From Roseiarcus sp963767245 (GTDB lineage Bacteria > Pseudomonadota > Alphaproteobacteria > Rhizobiales > Beijerinckiaceae): a stretch of DNA of 64,000 bases. The DNA lies in NCBI GenBank assembly GCA_963767245.1, contig CAVYDG010000009.1, forward strand, positions 1 through 64,000. Reading direction: 5' to 3'. Below the pieces are notes generated by a model. That model was not told where the DNA came from. It made no database searches and saw only the letters and a list, made by a program, of their open reading frames with translations. Shown piece after piece: positions 1-8,675 of the stretch. Numbering within the stretch: the first letter of the stretch is position 1; every line of letters begins with the position of its first letter. The position numbers were made by a program, and so were the translations under genes.

Positions 1-385
1 GGCAATGTGGGCGAAGCGTGACAAAAAAGTCCGAACGGCGCCTTGCCCTCAAGCCAATCGCGCAGTGAACCGTCCTGGTCATTAGTTCGCGGGTCGCTTC
101 GGCGGGGTCACTCCGGCGCGAACCCGCCTTGAACCGAAGACCATTTTCTCATGCTTATCGCCCGTTTGCGGGCCCGATATCCGAAGCGTTCCGGACGTGG
201 AGAGCCGCCACCGCGGCCTGAACCTGGGCTGAGACTTCCAATCTTCACGCGCCCAAAATTTGGTTCGCGTGACAGCGCCTCGCCAAGTGTTCTTCTATTC
301 GCCGCGGGCGCTGGGCTCCGATATGCTCGCGCGACCCTGTCGAGACCCGCCGCTCGATCGAGGCCCGAAGAGGACTCCGGCCCAA
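1..385. other. Leading intergenic stretch, no gene recognised
   Basis: I see no convincing coding frame here. The frames that are open in this stretch are rich in Arg and Pro and look like shadows of the downstream gene. The region should contain the promoter of the monooxygenase, but I could not identify convincing -35/-10 boxes. Confidence 0.5.
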
Positions 386-1897
386 ATGACAGACAGCGCC
401 CTAACGCCCGCCGTCCTCATTGTCGGCGCAGGCCCCGCGGGCCTGTTCGCGGCCTCGGAGCTCGTTCGCCACGGCGTCAGGCCGCGGATCGTCGAGCAGA
501 GGCTTACCCCGCACCACGAAACTCGCGGGACTGCACTGCAGCCGGCAGTGCTCGAGATCCTCGATCGCGCCGGGCTGATTGAGCCGTTCGTCCGCGCGGG
601 CGTCCACATCAAGCACACCGAGCTTTTCGGTCCGGGCATGCAGCCGATGACGAGCGCAGACTTCGGCGGCCTCGGCTGCCGTTACGAATTCCAGTGCAGC
701 CAGCCGCAATGGCTGACCGAGCAGATCTTGCGCGCTCATTTGGAGGGGTGCGGCGTCAAGATCGAATTTGGTGCCGAGGTTCTCGCTATCGACGCCGATC
801 CGGACACGCTCCAGGTCACGCTTACGTCAGGCGACCGAACGGAGGTCGTCAAGCCGCGTCACCTGCTCGGGGCGGGCGGGGCTCACAGCATCACACGTCA
901 TTCGATGCATGAGCATCTCGTGGGCGACACCTATGGTGGGGGATATGTGGTGGCCGACGTCAAGGTTCAGCTTGCAATTCCGACAGAGACCGCCCGCGTC
1001 ATCGTTGGAGTGTCAGGTTTCGTTCTGTTCGCGCCGCTCCCAGAGGACCGTTGGCTCATTTATGTCAGTCGCGACCAAGGCGACCAGCGCGACGATCCGC
1101 CAGCCGAAGCCGAACTTGGCGAGCTGGTCAATGCGCGGGTCGGCGCCGACGTCGGCCTCGGCGATCTGCGCTGGGTCTCCTATTTCAAGATGCACCGGCG
1201 CGAGGCCGAAAGGCTTGGCGACGGCCGGCGCTTTTTGCTGGGCAACGCTGGCCATATGTCGAGCCCGCTTGGCGGGGAGGGGATGAATGCGGCGTTCATG
1301 GATGCAGCCGACATCGCCTGGAAGCTCGCCCTCGTCATACGCGGGGCGGCGAAACCCTCGCTGCTCGATAGTTATGCGATCGAGCGGGGTATGCAGGTTC
1401 GCCACGCTCTCGATGTTTCAAACGACATCCACACCCGCATCGCCGGTTTGGTCGCAATGTGCGCCGAAGGCGGCGCGCCAAAGGTCCCGGCGTCGACCGC
1501 GGATGAGATCGTCGCTGCGGCCCGCAGGCGCTCAATGCTCGATATCTCCTACGCCGGAAGTCCGCTCGTTGGCGAGGCTGGCAAAGCATTCGGCAGCACA
1601 GCGCCTGGCGAGCGCTTCCCAGCCGGTCTGAGACTCGGGGGCGAAAGCCATCATCTCATCGTGTTCGGGCCGGGGCCGGGATTGGACAGGATTCGCGCCC
1701 GCTGGCACGGCCTTGTTGAAATCGTGCATGGCGCGGCCAATTGTTTCGGCGTCGCCGAGGCCGGCGCGCCAGACGGCGGCGCAGTCCTCGTAAGACCGGA
1801 CGGCTTCATCGGCTTCCGCGCCGCGCCCGCGGATGTGATGACGATGGCCGCTCTCGACGCCCATCTCGCGAGCTATCTCGTTCCAACCGCCGGGTGA
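386..1897 (+). CDS. FAD-dependent aromatic-ring monooxygenase (PheA/TfdB-like)
   Basis: Predicted 503-aa flavoprotein of the class A aromatic hydroxylase group. These enzymes use NAD(P)H and O2 to hydroxylate phenolic or polyketide substrates in the cytosol. Seen: the ADP-binding motif GAGPAG at residues 14-19, followed by a typical Rossmann pattern. Around residue 286 is the second FAD motif, which reads GNAGH followed by SPLGGEGMNAAFMDA. Family members normally have GDAAH there, so the conserved Asp is replaced by Asn at about residue 287. The C-terminus has the VLVRPDGFIGFR stretch typical of the thioredoxin-like tail. The open frame extends upstream to 260, but ATG 386 is chosen because the Rossmann fold begins just after it; a weak GAAGAGGA lies about 12 bases upstream. 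The substrate cannot be told. The next open frame starts 2 bases downstream, so the two may have been co-transcribed. Confidence 0.85.
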   Translation: MTDSALTPAVLIVGAGPAGLFAASELVRHGVRPRIVEQRLTPHHETRGTALQPAVLEILDRAGLIEPFVRAGVHIKHTELFGPGMQPMTSADFGGLGCRYEFQCSQPQWLTEQILRAHLEGCGVKIEFGAEVLAIDADPDTLQVTLTSGDRTEVVKPRHLLGAGGAHSITRHSMHEHLVGDTYGGGYVVADVKVQLAIPTETARVIVGVSGFVLFAPLPEDRWLIYVSRDQGDQRDDPPAEAELGELVNARVGADVGLGDLRWVSYFKMHRREAERLGDGRRFLLGNAGHMSSPLGGEGMNAAFMDAADIAWKLALVIRGAAKPSLLDSYAIERGMQVRHALDVSNDIHTRIAGLVAMCAEGGAPKVPASTADEIVAAARRRSMLDISYAGSPLVGEAGKAFGSTAPGERFPAGLRLGGESHHLIVFGPGPGLDRIRARWHGLVEIVHGAANCFGVAEAGAPDGGAVLVRPDGFIGFRAAPADVMTMAALDAHLASYLVPTAG

Positions 1898-1899
1898 AG

Positions 1900-2238
1900 A
1901 TGACCCGGATTGGCCTCGCGCTTGCGGTCCTTTTCCTCGCCCTCGACGTTCGCCCTCCAGAGGCCCGCCGCGGAGGTCGCGACGTCGGGGCGAAAGCGCC
2001 CCGGATAGGCCTGCCGCGCTCAGTGCGCTCGTTGGCAACGCCAAACCAGTCGCGAGCTATTTGGGGCGCGTTCGTCAGACAGGGGGTTCCTGGCGACAAG
2101 ACCGACGCGACCTGGCCGATCTTCAACGCTGCGGGCCAGGCCATGTCGCTCCATGCGAATGATCGGTCTTTCGTGCTTTCGACTGAGATGCTCAACCGCG
2201 AGCACAACTGCAGATTCTGCGAGGAGAACGCACGGTGA
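1900..2238 (+). pseudogene. Carboxylesterase (type B) remnant
   Basis: A 112-codon frame starting 2 bases after the monooxygenase stop. Its first 20 residues (MTRIGLALAVLFLALDV) look like a signal peptide. The second half (WGAFVRQGVPGD, then WPIFNAAGQAMSLHAND, ending near CRFCEE) resembles only the extreme C-terminus of type B carboxylesterases, where a Trp-Pro-x-Tyr/Phe motif precedes the end. The Ser/Glu/His catalytic core (roughly 350 residues) is absent. I infer an internal deletion that fused the export signal to the tail. It could instead be a small secreted protein in its own right. Confidence 0.45.
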
Positions 2239-2486
2239 AACGGAAGTCTGGTTTGTCGTGCTTCCCGCCCGTTCATGCGGCCGACCCTGAAGGGCAGAAA
2301 AGGTCGACAGCAGCCGTTCGTAGATCGGACGACACGGACGGGTAGCAAGCGTCAGATTTTGGCCGGTAGAAGAGGACAGACCAAAGGCCCTTCCTGCGCC
2401 TTGGCGAAGCCCTGATACAATCTGTTATCAAGAGTAAAGCGGAGGGGGCTGGGGCGGCGGGCGGTAAACATGGGCGCTAATTCCTA

Positions 2487-2876
2487 CTAGTGCAGGCGCT
2501 TGCCGGTCCAGCGGTCCCGTCCCGCCCAGAACGGGCAAGCCGGACAGGTGGCGCCCTCGTAATCGATGCCTTCTTCATGGGGGCAGCCGATAATCCGGTC
2601 GGTCATGACAACCGACTTGGCTCCGGCCTCGGTGATGAATGCCAGCACTTCTTCCGTCACCCGGATATCGTCGCGGATGTCGGTCTGGTCCTTCGAGAAC
2701 CAGCGTCGAAGGTCGGTCGCCTCGGCGTCCTCGGCCGGCATGATGCCGACCGTGAGCTTGGTCGCCGTGCTATTGTCCGGGCCGTAGAGCGCGACCGTTG
2801 CGACCGGCCAGCCGCGAAATCCTTTCTTGGCCCTCTTGCTCAATCTTTTGCGGGCGCGCTCGATCATTGCCGCCAT
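2487..2876 (-). CDS. Conserved hypothetical protein with C-terminal Cys cluster
   Basis: A 129-aa protein of unknown function. The N-terminus is strongly basic (ERARKRLSKRAKKG), the middle looks alpha/beta, and the C-terminus carries CPHEEGIDY and CPACPFW, giving four Cys and one His that could bind a metal. Two ATGs lie four codons apart (2876 and 2867). The second has a GGATGG just upstream and may be the true start. No neighbour suggests a role. Length and even composition support a real gene, and I infer a small metal-binding cytosolic protein at most. Confidence 0.6.
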   Translation of the reverse strand: MAAMIERARKRLSKRAKKGFRGWPVATVALYGPDNSTATKLTVGIMPAEDAEATDLRRWFSKDQTDIRDDIRVTEEVLAFITEAGAKSVVMTDRIIGCPHEEGIDYEGATCPACPFWAGRDRWTGKRLH

Positions 2877-2891
2877 CCGGTACGATGAAGA

Positions 2892-2969
2892 TCACGCACC
2901 GCCCTCTTCCAGGTCGAGCCTGTCGAGGGCGTCTCGCGGATGCTTGTAGTTGCGCATGGACGTTATCAT
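2892..2969 (-). CDS. Possible 25-aa leader peptide or remnant
   Basis: A short frame (MITSMRNYKHPRDALDRL plus a short acidic tail) ends 15 bases before the start of the 129-aa gene on the same strand. The sequence has a balanced, protein-like composition, unlike the surrounding Arg-rich shadow frames. It may be a tiny upstream gene or the tail of a decayed one. Confidence 0.2.
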   Translation of the reverse strand: MITSMRNYKHPRDALDRLDLEEGGA

Positions 2970-3393
2970 GCGCAAGATTCCCCGAAAGGGGGCGCGTTGG
3001 TTCGTTCGGTAAAAATTGAGGCCGCACAGAGGGGTCGCCGGCGGCTCGCGCCGGGGGCCTTCGGCGCCCAGAACCTAATAGTTGATTTGTCTCAATGTAC
3101 ACCATCGAAGCGTCTTTGCGCCGCGGGCGGCCGGAGTCGACGTAGAGCGGACATTGCGGATCGCGGCCTTGGCCATCGCAGTGGGGCGGAAAGCGTGCCT
3201 ACAATTGTCGCCTCGGGAAGGAACGGAGTCCGTACGAAGGCCGGCATTCCGGTGCGAGCCCGAAATCAAAACGCACGGCAACTAGCGCCCGACATTCGGC
3301 CGGGCGATCAGAAGCGCCCCTTGGCGCTATGCAGTTCATGGCGAGACAGACCAATGGGCGCGATTCCTGCGGTTGCCGTCTCGACGCTTGTGC
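2970..3393. other. No gene recognised
   Basis: Open frames here are low-complexity shadows on both strands. Composition shifts toward lower GC after about 3400, which suggests a junction with transferred DNA. Confidence 0.4.
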
Positions 3394-3624
3394 GTGAATA
3401 TTGAGGGCAACGTTGCTGAAGCTGGAGCAAATGGCGATTTACTTGGCTTCGACAAACCTGACGTCGACGTTAAAATTGCCCTGCGCCCCCTCAAAGACGT
3501 ATGGAAACCTTTGATCATATTGGTTACCAAATATATCGCTAAAGAAGATTTGTATAATAACATGAAGGTTAATATCGCCGCTGCGTATCTTCGCAATCTT
3601 AGTGTCTATAGATCAGGAGAGTAA
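3394..3624 (+). CDS. Small hypothetical protein, low-GC
   Basis: A 76-codon frame starting at a GTG (VNIEGNVAEAG...). It is Lys, Ile, Asn and Tyr rich (for example KPDVDVKIALRPLKDVW and NNMKVNIAAAYL), a composition expected of a real low-GC protein and unlike the surrounding frames. There is no recognisable domain. The stop overlaps the 3' end of the convergent membrane-protein gene by 19 bases. An antisense frame of similar length covers the same bases, so the call is weak. Confidence 0.3.
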   Translation: MNIEGNVAEAGANGDLLGFDKPDVDVKIALRPLKDVWKPLIILVTKYIAKEDLYNNMKVNIAAAYLRNLSVYRSGE

Positions 3625-4301
3625 ATCGGCCCGATACGGATTGTCGCCCCAGGTTCGATTACAGAGCTCATCTTGCCACTGCTGACGGTCGCTATTGGCA
3701 CCAGCGAAGTCGTTTGGTGAGCAGTGGAAGTTGTAGCGATGATTTTATTGACAATACACGCCCCCTTTCCAATATTGCGACATTGAAAATGGATATAAGG
3801 TGAGCCTTCATTCGGCGCGTCTTCAAGCGAGAGATGCCGGATTTCAATGAGCGGCCGGCTCGCAAAGATCAGATTTTTTTCTGCAGCATCAGCGGATTTC
3901 TTGGCCGCCGAAGCAGTCTCTCCCGCAAACTTAAGATACTCCATCATATTCTCTTGCTGTTTGTCAGCAGCACCTCGCAGGGCGCGAAGAGTATTAGAGA
4001 CAGTCGACGCATAGAGAGCGATGAAAAATGTTGCTATAGCGGTGATCGCGGCTCCCAAGACTGTGATCGCATCACTATAATTCCTGAGAACGGTTAGAAC
4101 GCATTCGATGTTAAGGCGGACCCTCAATAGCGACGTGAGGACAAGATTATCACTTTCTGAAAGTGCAATATACGAGTTAGCGTGTTCCCGGTCAATAAAA
4201 CAGGATTGGAATGACTGTGATCCACTAATTATCCAACCAATATATCCAAGACCTATCAAGGCTAGGATTATAAGGCCAAGCGATCTCCAATTTCTCAGCA
4301 T
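3606..4301 (-). CDS. Membrane-anchored hypothetical protein
   Basis: A 231-aa protein of unknown function. There are two predicted membrane spans, at about residues 8-26 (LGLIILALIGLGYIGWII) and 78-98 (AITVLGAAITAIATFFIALY). A short loop with two Cys lies between them. A helical, probably coiled-coil stretch follows (KQQENMMEYLKFAG, then KKSADAAEKN), and the C-terminal beta-rich domain is predicted to be cytoplasmic. The architecture matches widespread uncharacterised inner-membrane proteins of rhizobia. Base composition is clearly more AT-rich than the flanks, consistent with horizontal transfer. Its ATG shares the A of the preceding TAA stop (TAATG), so it is probably translationally coupled to the gene upstream. 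Confidence 0.7.
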   Translation of the reverse strand: MLRNWRSLGLIILALIGLGYIGWIISGSQSFQSCFIDREHANSYIALSESDNLVLTSLLRVRLNIECVLTVLRNYSDAITVLGAAITAIATFFIALYASTVSNTLRALRGAADKQQENMMEYLKFAGETASAAKKSADAAEKNLIFASRPLIEIRHLSLEDAPNEGSPYIHFQCRNIGKGACIVNKIIATTSTAHQTTSLVPIATVSSGKMSSVIEPGATIRIGPIYSPDL

Positions 4302-4609
4302 TAGTTGCCGCTCGCCTCGGCGAGCGCCTCAGCTTCCCAAACGCTTCTACTCGAGCCGGATGGTTGATGCAATAAGTCAGGGTCGGACGGCCAGACAAAC
4401 GTGACAGATCTTGGGACCGCTGTCACCTCTGTTGCGTTTTTGCGGGCATTCTTTCCCGCGACGACCCCAACGTTCGGTGGATTAATTCCCTGTTCGAGGG
4501 AATAGGGAAATCTAGCCCAGCGGAATAGAATCACACTGAAACCTTCCGACGCTTTGAAGTATCCGGCCGAGAAAATGAGAAATTTCCTGCTCTCTTCATC
4601 CCTCACCAA
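4301..4609 (-). CDS. Hypothetical protein, first gene of a coupled pair
   Basis: A 102-aa frame with no recognised domain (starts MVRDEESRKFLIFSAGYFKA). Its TAA stop overlaps the ATG of the membrane-protein gene as TAATG, a classical coupling arrangement that supports its being translated. Composition is moderately AT-rich like its partner. The IS1380 copy begins about 105 bases upstream, so the promoter region may be displaced. Confidence 0.45.
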   Translation of the reverse strand: MVRDEESRKFLIFSAGYFKASEGFSVILFRWARFPYSLEQGINPPNVGVVAGKNARKNATEVTAVPRSVTFVWPSDPDLLHQPSGSSRSVWEAEALAEASGN

Positions 4610-4717
4610 TAGTGTATGCGGGTAAGACGTCGCAAGATTCGACCGACCAGAAAGCTGGCGTTGTCACACGCGAGATCAACTTCGAACGGGCTCCTTCCAC
4701 CGACGACCACTCCCTAG

Positions 4718-6358
4718 CCCGCATTTCTCATAGAGGGCGTCGATCTATCATGACGCGACGATGAGCGCGTGAGTTCTGTTTGAAGGAACAAGCGCCTCCG
4801 TGGCGCCTTTTGCACGCGGATCGGTCGGATTGTTTCGGGTCTCCTGTGGGCCGCGGGATGGATTGCCGCGATTTTGTCGGCGTCGCGGCGGCGCCTCAGG
4901 CGAGACGGGCTGCGGCCAGGCGCCATTCGTCGGCGTAGGGACAAGCCGAGGCGAGCGCGAACTTGATGCGTCGCGCGCTGATGCGGACGACGCCGGCGAG
5001 CTTGAGAAGCTTGAGCCGGATCGTGCCGCAGGTGGCCTCGGCGAACTGGGTGTGGGCAAGGCCGACTCGCCTGACCGCGCAGATGAGAACATAGGCGAAA
5101 GAGGCGAGCCACAGCCGCAGTTGGTTGGCGCGCATCGTGGCGGTCGAGGTCCGGTCGGCGAACAGGTCGCCCTGGCATTCCTTGATCCGGTTCTCCATGT
5201 CGCCGCGGGCGCAGTAGACCTTCTCATAGAGAAAGCGGCCGTTGGTCCCGGCCTTGCTCAATGAGGTCACGATGAAGCGCGGATTGGCCTCGCCCTGGGT
5301 CCATTCCGCCTTGCCGATCACCCGGCGCCGGCGCGACCAGCTGTCGAGCGTCGCATAGCGGAAGTCCTTGTAGCGGCGGGCGGGCTTGCTGGTCGAGGCT
5401 GCCTCCGCCTCGGCCTCAATGAGCTCGACGGCGATCTCCTCGACGAGCCGCGCGTTGCGCGCCAGGCCGAACACGAAGTCCACCCGGTTCTCTTCGCACC
5501 AGGCCATCAGCGCTTCGCGGGCGAAACCGGAGTCGGCGCGCAACAGGATGCGGGTCCTGGGCCATCGCGCCCGGATCTGCGCGACGATCCGCGCGACGTC
5601 TTCGACCGCGCCCGCGCTGCCGTCGATGTTCGACGGCCGGAGCTTGGCCGCCAGCAGATGCCGGCCGCAGAACACATAGAGCGGCAGGTAGCAGTAGCAG
5701 TCATAATAGCCGTGAAAGAACCGGCCCTCCTGATGGCCATGCAACGGGTCGTCGGTCGCGTCGAGGTCGAGAATGATCTCTCTGGGCGCCCTTGCGTGCG
5801 CCTCGAGGAAGAGATCGACGAACAGGGCTTCGATCGCCGCCGGGTCGTGGCTGATCTTGTGATAGCGCGTGGCGATCTCGCGCGACAACTCCAGCCGGTT
5901 GAGCGTCGACTTGCCCGCCGCCGGCGCGCAGTTGCTGCGCCAAGCCTCCAGCTTGCCCGCCAGCACCGCCATCAGCGGGTCGTGCCGAAGCTCGTCGTGA
6001 TCGTTGAGGTCTTCGTAGCCGAGCGCGATGCCGAACACGCGCTGCCCGATGAGCGTGGCGACCGAGTGCTCGACGAACCTTGGGTCCCTCGCGTCGCGGA
6101 AACATCCCGCGAGCCGCCGAACCAGATCCAGACGCTGGTCCGCCGCGCCCAACAGCAGGCCGCCTGCGTCTGACGTCAGCGCGCCGCCGTCGAAGTCGGC
6201 CACCACAGGCCGGCCTTCCACCCGTCCAAAAGCGCTCGGTTTTGCGCTACACTCCGTCTGCACCGGGCCACCTTTCCGAATCGGCGCAAGTCATTCTCAC
6301 AAAACGACTTTTGCCTGATTCGGAGGCTCGATGCGCTACCCTGTTTGAGAAATGCGGG
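4718..6358 (-). mobile_element. IS1380-family insertion sequence
   Basis: A complete-looking element of 1641 bp. The ends are inverted repeats beginning CCCGCATTTCTCA (left strand at 4718; the complement ends at 6358). A 4-bp CTAG lies immediately outside each end (4714-4717 and 6359-6362), which fits the 4-bp target duplication known for IS1380 elements. One intact transposase gene fills the element on the minus strand. Intact ORF, repeats and duplication together suggest a recent, possibly active copy. Confidence 0.85.
4896..6263 (-). CDS. IS1380-family DDE transposase
   Basis: A 455-aa transposase that catalyses cut-and-paste movement of the surrounding element. Seen: the DDE signature, with the first Asp in LDLDATDDPLHGHQEG, the second in LLRADSGFARE, and a Glu in the EKVYCARGDMENRIKECQ region. 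The N-terminus has the family's GGALTSDAGGLLL stretch. Length is normal for the family (about 440-470 aa) and no frameshift is visible. The ATG at 6263 gives the expected N-terminus. Confidence 0.92.
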   Translation of the reverse strand: MQTECSAKPSAFGRVEGRPVVADFDGGALTSDAGGLLLGAADQRLDLVRRLAGCFRDARDPRFVEHSVATLIGQRVFGIALGYEDLNDHDELRHDPLMAVLAGKLEAWRSNCAPAAGKSTLNRLELSREIATRYHKISHDPAAIEALFVDLFLEAHARAPREIILDLDATDDPLHGHQEGRFFHGYYDCYCYLPLYVFCGRHLLAAKLRPSNIDGSAGAVEDVARIVAQIRARWPRTRILLRADSGFAREALMAWCEENRVDFVFGLARNARLVEEIAVELIEAEAEAASTSKPARRYKDFRYATLDSWSRRRRVIGKAEWTQGEANPRFIVTSLSKAGTNGRFLYEKVYCARGDMENRIKECQGDLFADRTSTATMRANQLRLWLASFAYVLICAVRRVGLAHTQFAEATCGTIRLKLLKLAGVVRISARRIKFALASACPYADEWRLAAARLA

Positions 6359-6458
6359 CTAGCGCCTACGCCTATTCGTAAGGACCGACCGGTTAAGGCC
6401 CGGGTCGAGGGCGGTCCATCCGTGCGCGAGCTGGCGAACGACGGCAGAGAGCGGATCT

Positions 6459-6678
6459 TTAGAACTCGCGGAATTCGATGCGCAGTTGATGATGGTCGCG
6501 CACGATCAGGACGTACCGGCGACTGCCGGTCCTAATCTTCCGGCGTGCAACAATCAGCTCCGCGATCTTTTCGGCACACTAGCACGCGATCGTGTTCACC
6601 CAGGTGTCCCATGTCGATCGACCGCGCTTCGTCCCACGCCCATCCGACAAGTTGTTGAATTTTGGCTTCGTCGGACAT
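6459..6678 (-). pseudogene. Small hypothetical protein, frameshifted
   Basis: From ATG 6678 the frame reads MSDEAKIQQLVGWAWDEA and continues to DRVLVCRKDRG before a stop at 6532-6534. In the next frame the same strand reads AEKIAELIVARRKIRTGS, then YVLIVRDHHQLRIEFREF and a stop at 6459. The two halves look like one protein of about 73 aa split by a one-base indel near 6575. No family recognised. Confidence 0.4.
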
Positions 6679-7054
6679 GGCGGCTCACCGCTTCTTATGG
6701 CTTTGATCGTTTGCTCTGATCGTTCCTAAGGATCGAGTTCCTCCTCCGTCTCCCCGCTCCTCACCGACGAAGGCCATCTCGGGCTTGGGGTTGAGCCAGC
6801 CTTTCTCGACCCCCACGCCTCCGAAGTAAATCTGAAAGCGGCGACATCTATGTCGTGCCCGGCGCTCTCGATCGGCCCCACACTTCCAGAGCAGCTTTAC
6901 GCACTTGTAACCATTTCCTTACATTAATTATTAAGGCGCCAGTGAAACTATTTTGGCAATAAGCGGAAGCGTTGAGGCACTACGTTGTTGACTTGGTTGC
7001 GCCGCCGACGCGAGCGCTCGGAGAGAATACAGTTTCAAGCTGAGGCTCTTTTGT
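6679..7054. other. Mostly featureless; possible 3' end of an upstream gene on the minus strand
   Basis: On the minus strand an open frame ending at a TGA at 6684-6686 contains GVGVEKGWLNPKPEMAFV and a basic tail. It stops 5 bases before the small gene's ATG, hinting at a former operon. No start codon or family could be assigned. The rest of the stretch, including the AT-rich run near 6910-6935, shows no gene. Confidence 0.3.
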
Positions 7055-7546
7055 ATGAATTTCGCGGCGAAAGAGGCGTGCCGAAAAAGAGATGAGACCG
7101 GTTCCGAGGCAGGTTCCGAAGAATGGGATCGCGTGGCGCTGGCTATTGCGCGCAAGATCGGGTTTCATGTCTCAGCTCAAAAGGGCCAGCACCGGCTTCG
7201 GCCCAACTGCGAAACCGAAAAGGCGTCGAAATCCCAAACCGAGTTGACTCCTCGGCTTGTGGAAAAGCTGAATCGCGTCGAAGTCGAAGACCCGCGCCCT
7301 CTGCCTCCGCGTCCTTCAGTCGCAAATGCCGACCCGGCGCTCAGCGTTAGCTCCGAGAATGAGGCGCAACGCCGCAGCCGAAGCCGTGCCGGAAACGAGG
7401 ACGTCCAGCCAAGCACGACCGCCAATGCCGCGACCCCAGCTCCTCCGTGCTCCTCCGCCCTTCCGCCACGAACCGCAACAAAGCGCAAGCGACGGCAGCG
7501 CTCAATGAGGCCGCAAGCGGAAACAACGGCTGGTGCAAAGGTGTAG
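7055..7546 (+). CDS. Hypothetical low-complexity protein
   Basis: A 163-aa frame starting MNFAAKEACRKRDETGSEAG. It is rich in Glu, Ser, Pro and Arg in its second half and predicted to be disordered. There is no signal peptide and no domain. An antisense frame of similar length exists, and I prefer the plus strand only because its N-terminal third is protein-like. It may be a remnant. Confidence 0.22.
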   Translation: MNFAAKEACRKRDETGSEAGSEEWDRVALAIARKIGFHVSAQKGQHRLRPNCETEKASKSQTELTPRLVEKLNRVEVEDPRPLPPRPSVANADPALSVSSENEAQRRSRSRAGNEDVQPSTTANAATPAPPCSSALPPRTATKRKRRQRSMRPQAETTAGAKV

Positions 7547-7709
7547 GCCATGAAGGCGTCACCTTAGGGAAAGATCTGTGGAGACGATCCCACTGGCCGC
7601 TGCAAGGCGAGTGCGTCATTGGCCGGTGCGGTGAACCGTCGGCGAATGACCGGTATTTGCGCGGACCTGCCGGATGAGACTAGCTCAATCCGGCTCAGCC
7701 GGGGCAGAG

Positions 7710-8332
7710 TTACACCTCCGTCTGCTCCGCCAACTCCAAGGCGTCCTCCACCTCGATGCCAAGATATCGGACGGTGCTCTCGAGTTTGGTATGGCCCAAT
7801 AGAAGCTGCACGGCGCGCAGGTTCTTGGTCCGCCGATAGATCAGAGACGGCTTGGTCCGGCGGATGGAGTGGGTTCCGTAAGCGGCAGGATCAAGACCAA
7901 TTTCCTCGACCCAGGAATCCACAATCCGCGCATATTGCCGGACGCTCAAATGAGGCGACGCGCGAACACGACTTGGGAAGAGAAAGTTTTCAGACGCGAG
8001 ACCTGACACCTGATCCAGTCCGTCAAAGCAGTTCGCGTCGACTCCGTGATCTCGAACTGCACGGGTCTTGAAGTCTTTTGTTGCACGACGATCGCCCGGA
8101 CAGCGATCCGCTCGCCGTGACAAACATCTCGAACCTTTAACTTAAGCAGGTCGCAGGCCCGCAACTTGCTGTCGATGCCAAGATCGAACAGCGCCAATTC
8201 GCGCGTTCGGCAATAGACTTGAAGCCGGACGCGGATAGCCCAAATTTCTTTGAGTTTGAGCGGCGCCTTCTGACCAACAAGTTTGCCCTTGTTCCAAGGT
8301 GCGGGAACAACCCGAATTCTGAGTTCATCCAT
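7710..8332 (-). pseudogene. Phage-type tyrosine recombinase/integrase, frameshifted
   Basis: Two overlapping minus-strand frames together make one integrase of about 207 aa. The first (from ATG 8332) contains WNKGKLVGQKAPLKLKEIW and the domain with LGIDSKLRACDLLKLKVRD, carrying the first catalytic Arg. The second contains ENFLFPSRVRASPHLS, then GTHSIRRTK (His-x-x-Arg), LLLGHTKLEST (His) and VRYLGI (catalytic Tyr). The switch from DWIRCQVS to the frame reading GLASENF happens near 8008-8013 and needs a one-base indel. All catalytic residues survive in the combined reading. The protein is the short single-domain type common in Hyphomicrobiales. It may be inactive or mis-sequenced. Confidence 0.75.
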
Positions 8333-8675
8333 AGCAGGCTCCTCAAGGTTGGAGGAGCCTCAGCCTGACACTATCCTGTTAGTTGCCCGCCCGGTGTCGA
8401 CGTTCCGCGGCCGTTGCGTACCGCGGCCGTCGATGTCGTAGCAGAGGGCTAGCGGATTAGCAGCAAATGAGGGAGTTCGAGTTTCGCCCCCGTAACTTGC
8501 GCTACCCAACCGCCTTTCCAGGCGGGTGGAGGGACCTCCGCTTGGTTGTTGCGACAATGACCGTCACGATCGCGTTACGGTCGCGCGCATCGATTGTCTT
8601 CCGACATGGAATAAGACAGCTTATGTCGGTCAGGCCGGCGGTTCGTTCCCGGCGCATATTCGCAAGGAAGACCCG
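8333..8675. other. Intergenic region upstream of the ABC binding protein gene
   Basis: No gene seen. It must contain the promoter of the binding-protein gene. The only clear signal is the ribosome binding site AAGGAAG at 8664-8670, 5 bases before the ATG. Confidence 0.5.

Noticed and set aside
2770..3404. Overlapping frames on both strands in the 2.8-3.4 kb gap
   Set aside because: Low-complexity Arg/Pro/Ala sequences with no ribosome sites; interpreted as noncoding.
4795..6326. CCTCCG hexamers as possible ends of the IS1380 element
   Set aside because: Identity stops after six bases. The outer CCCGCATTTCTCA repeats flanked by CTAG are longer and give a proper target duplication.
7177..7551. 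124-codon minus-strand frame opposite the low-complexity ORF
   Set aside because: Arg/Ser/Gly-rich with no better evidence than the plus strand; neither is certain.
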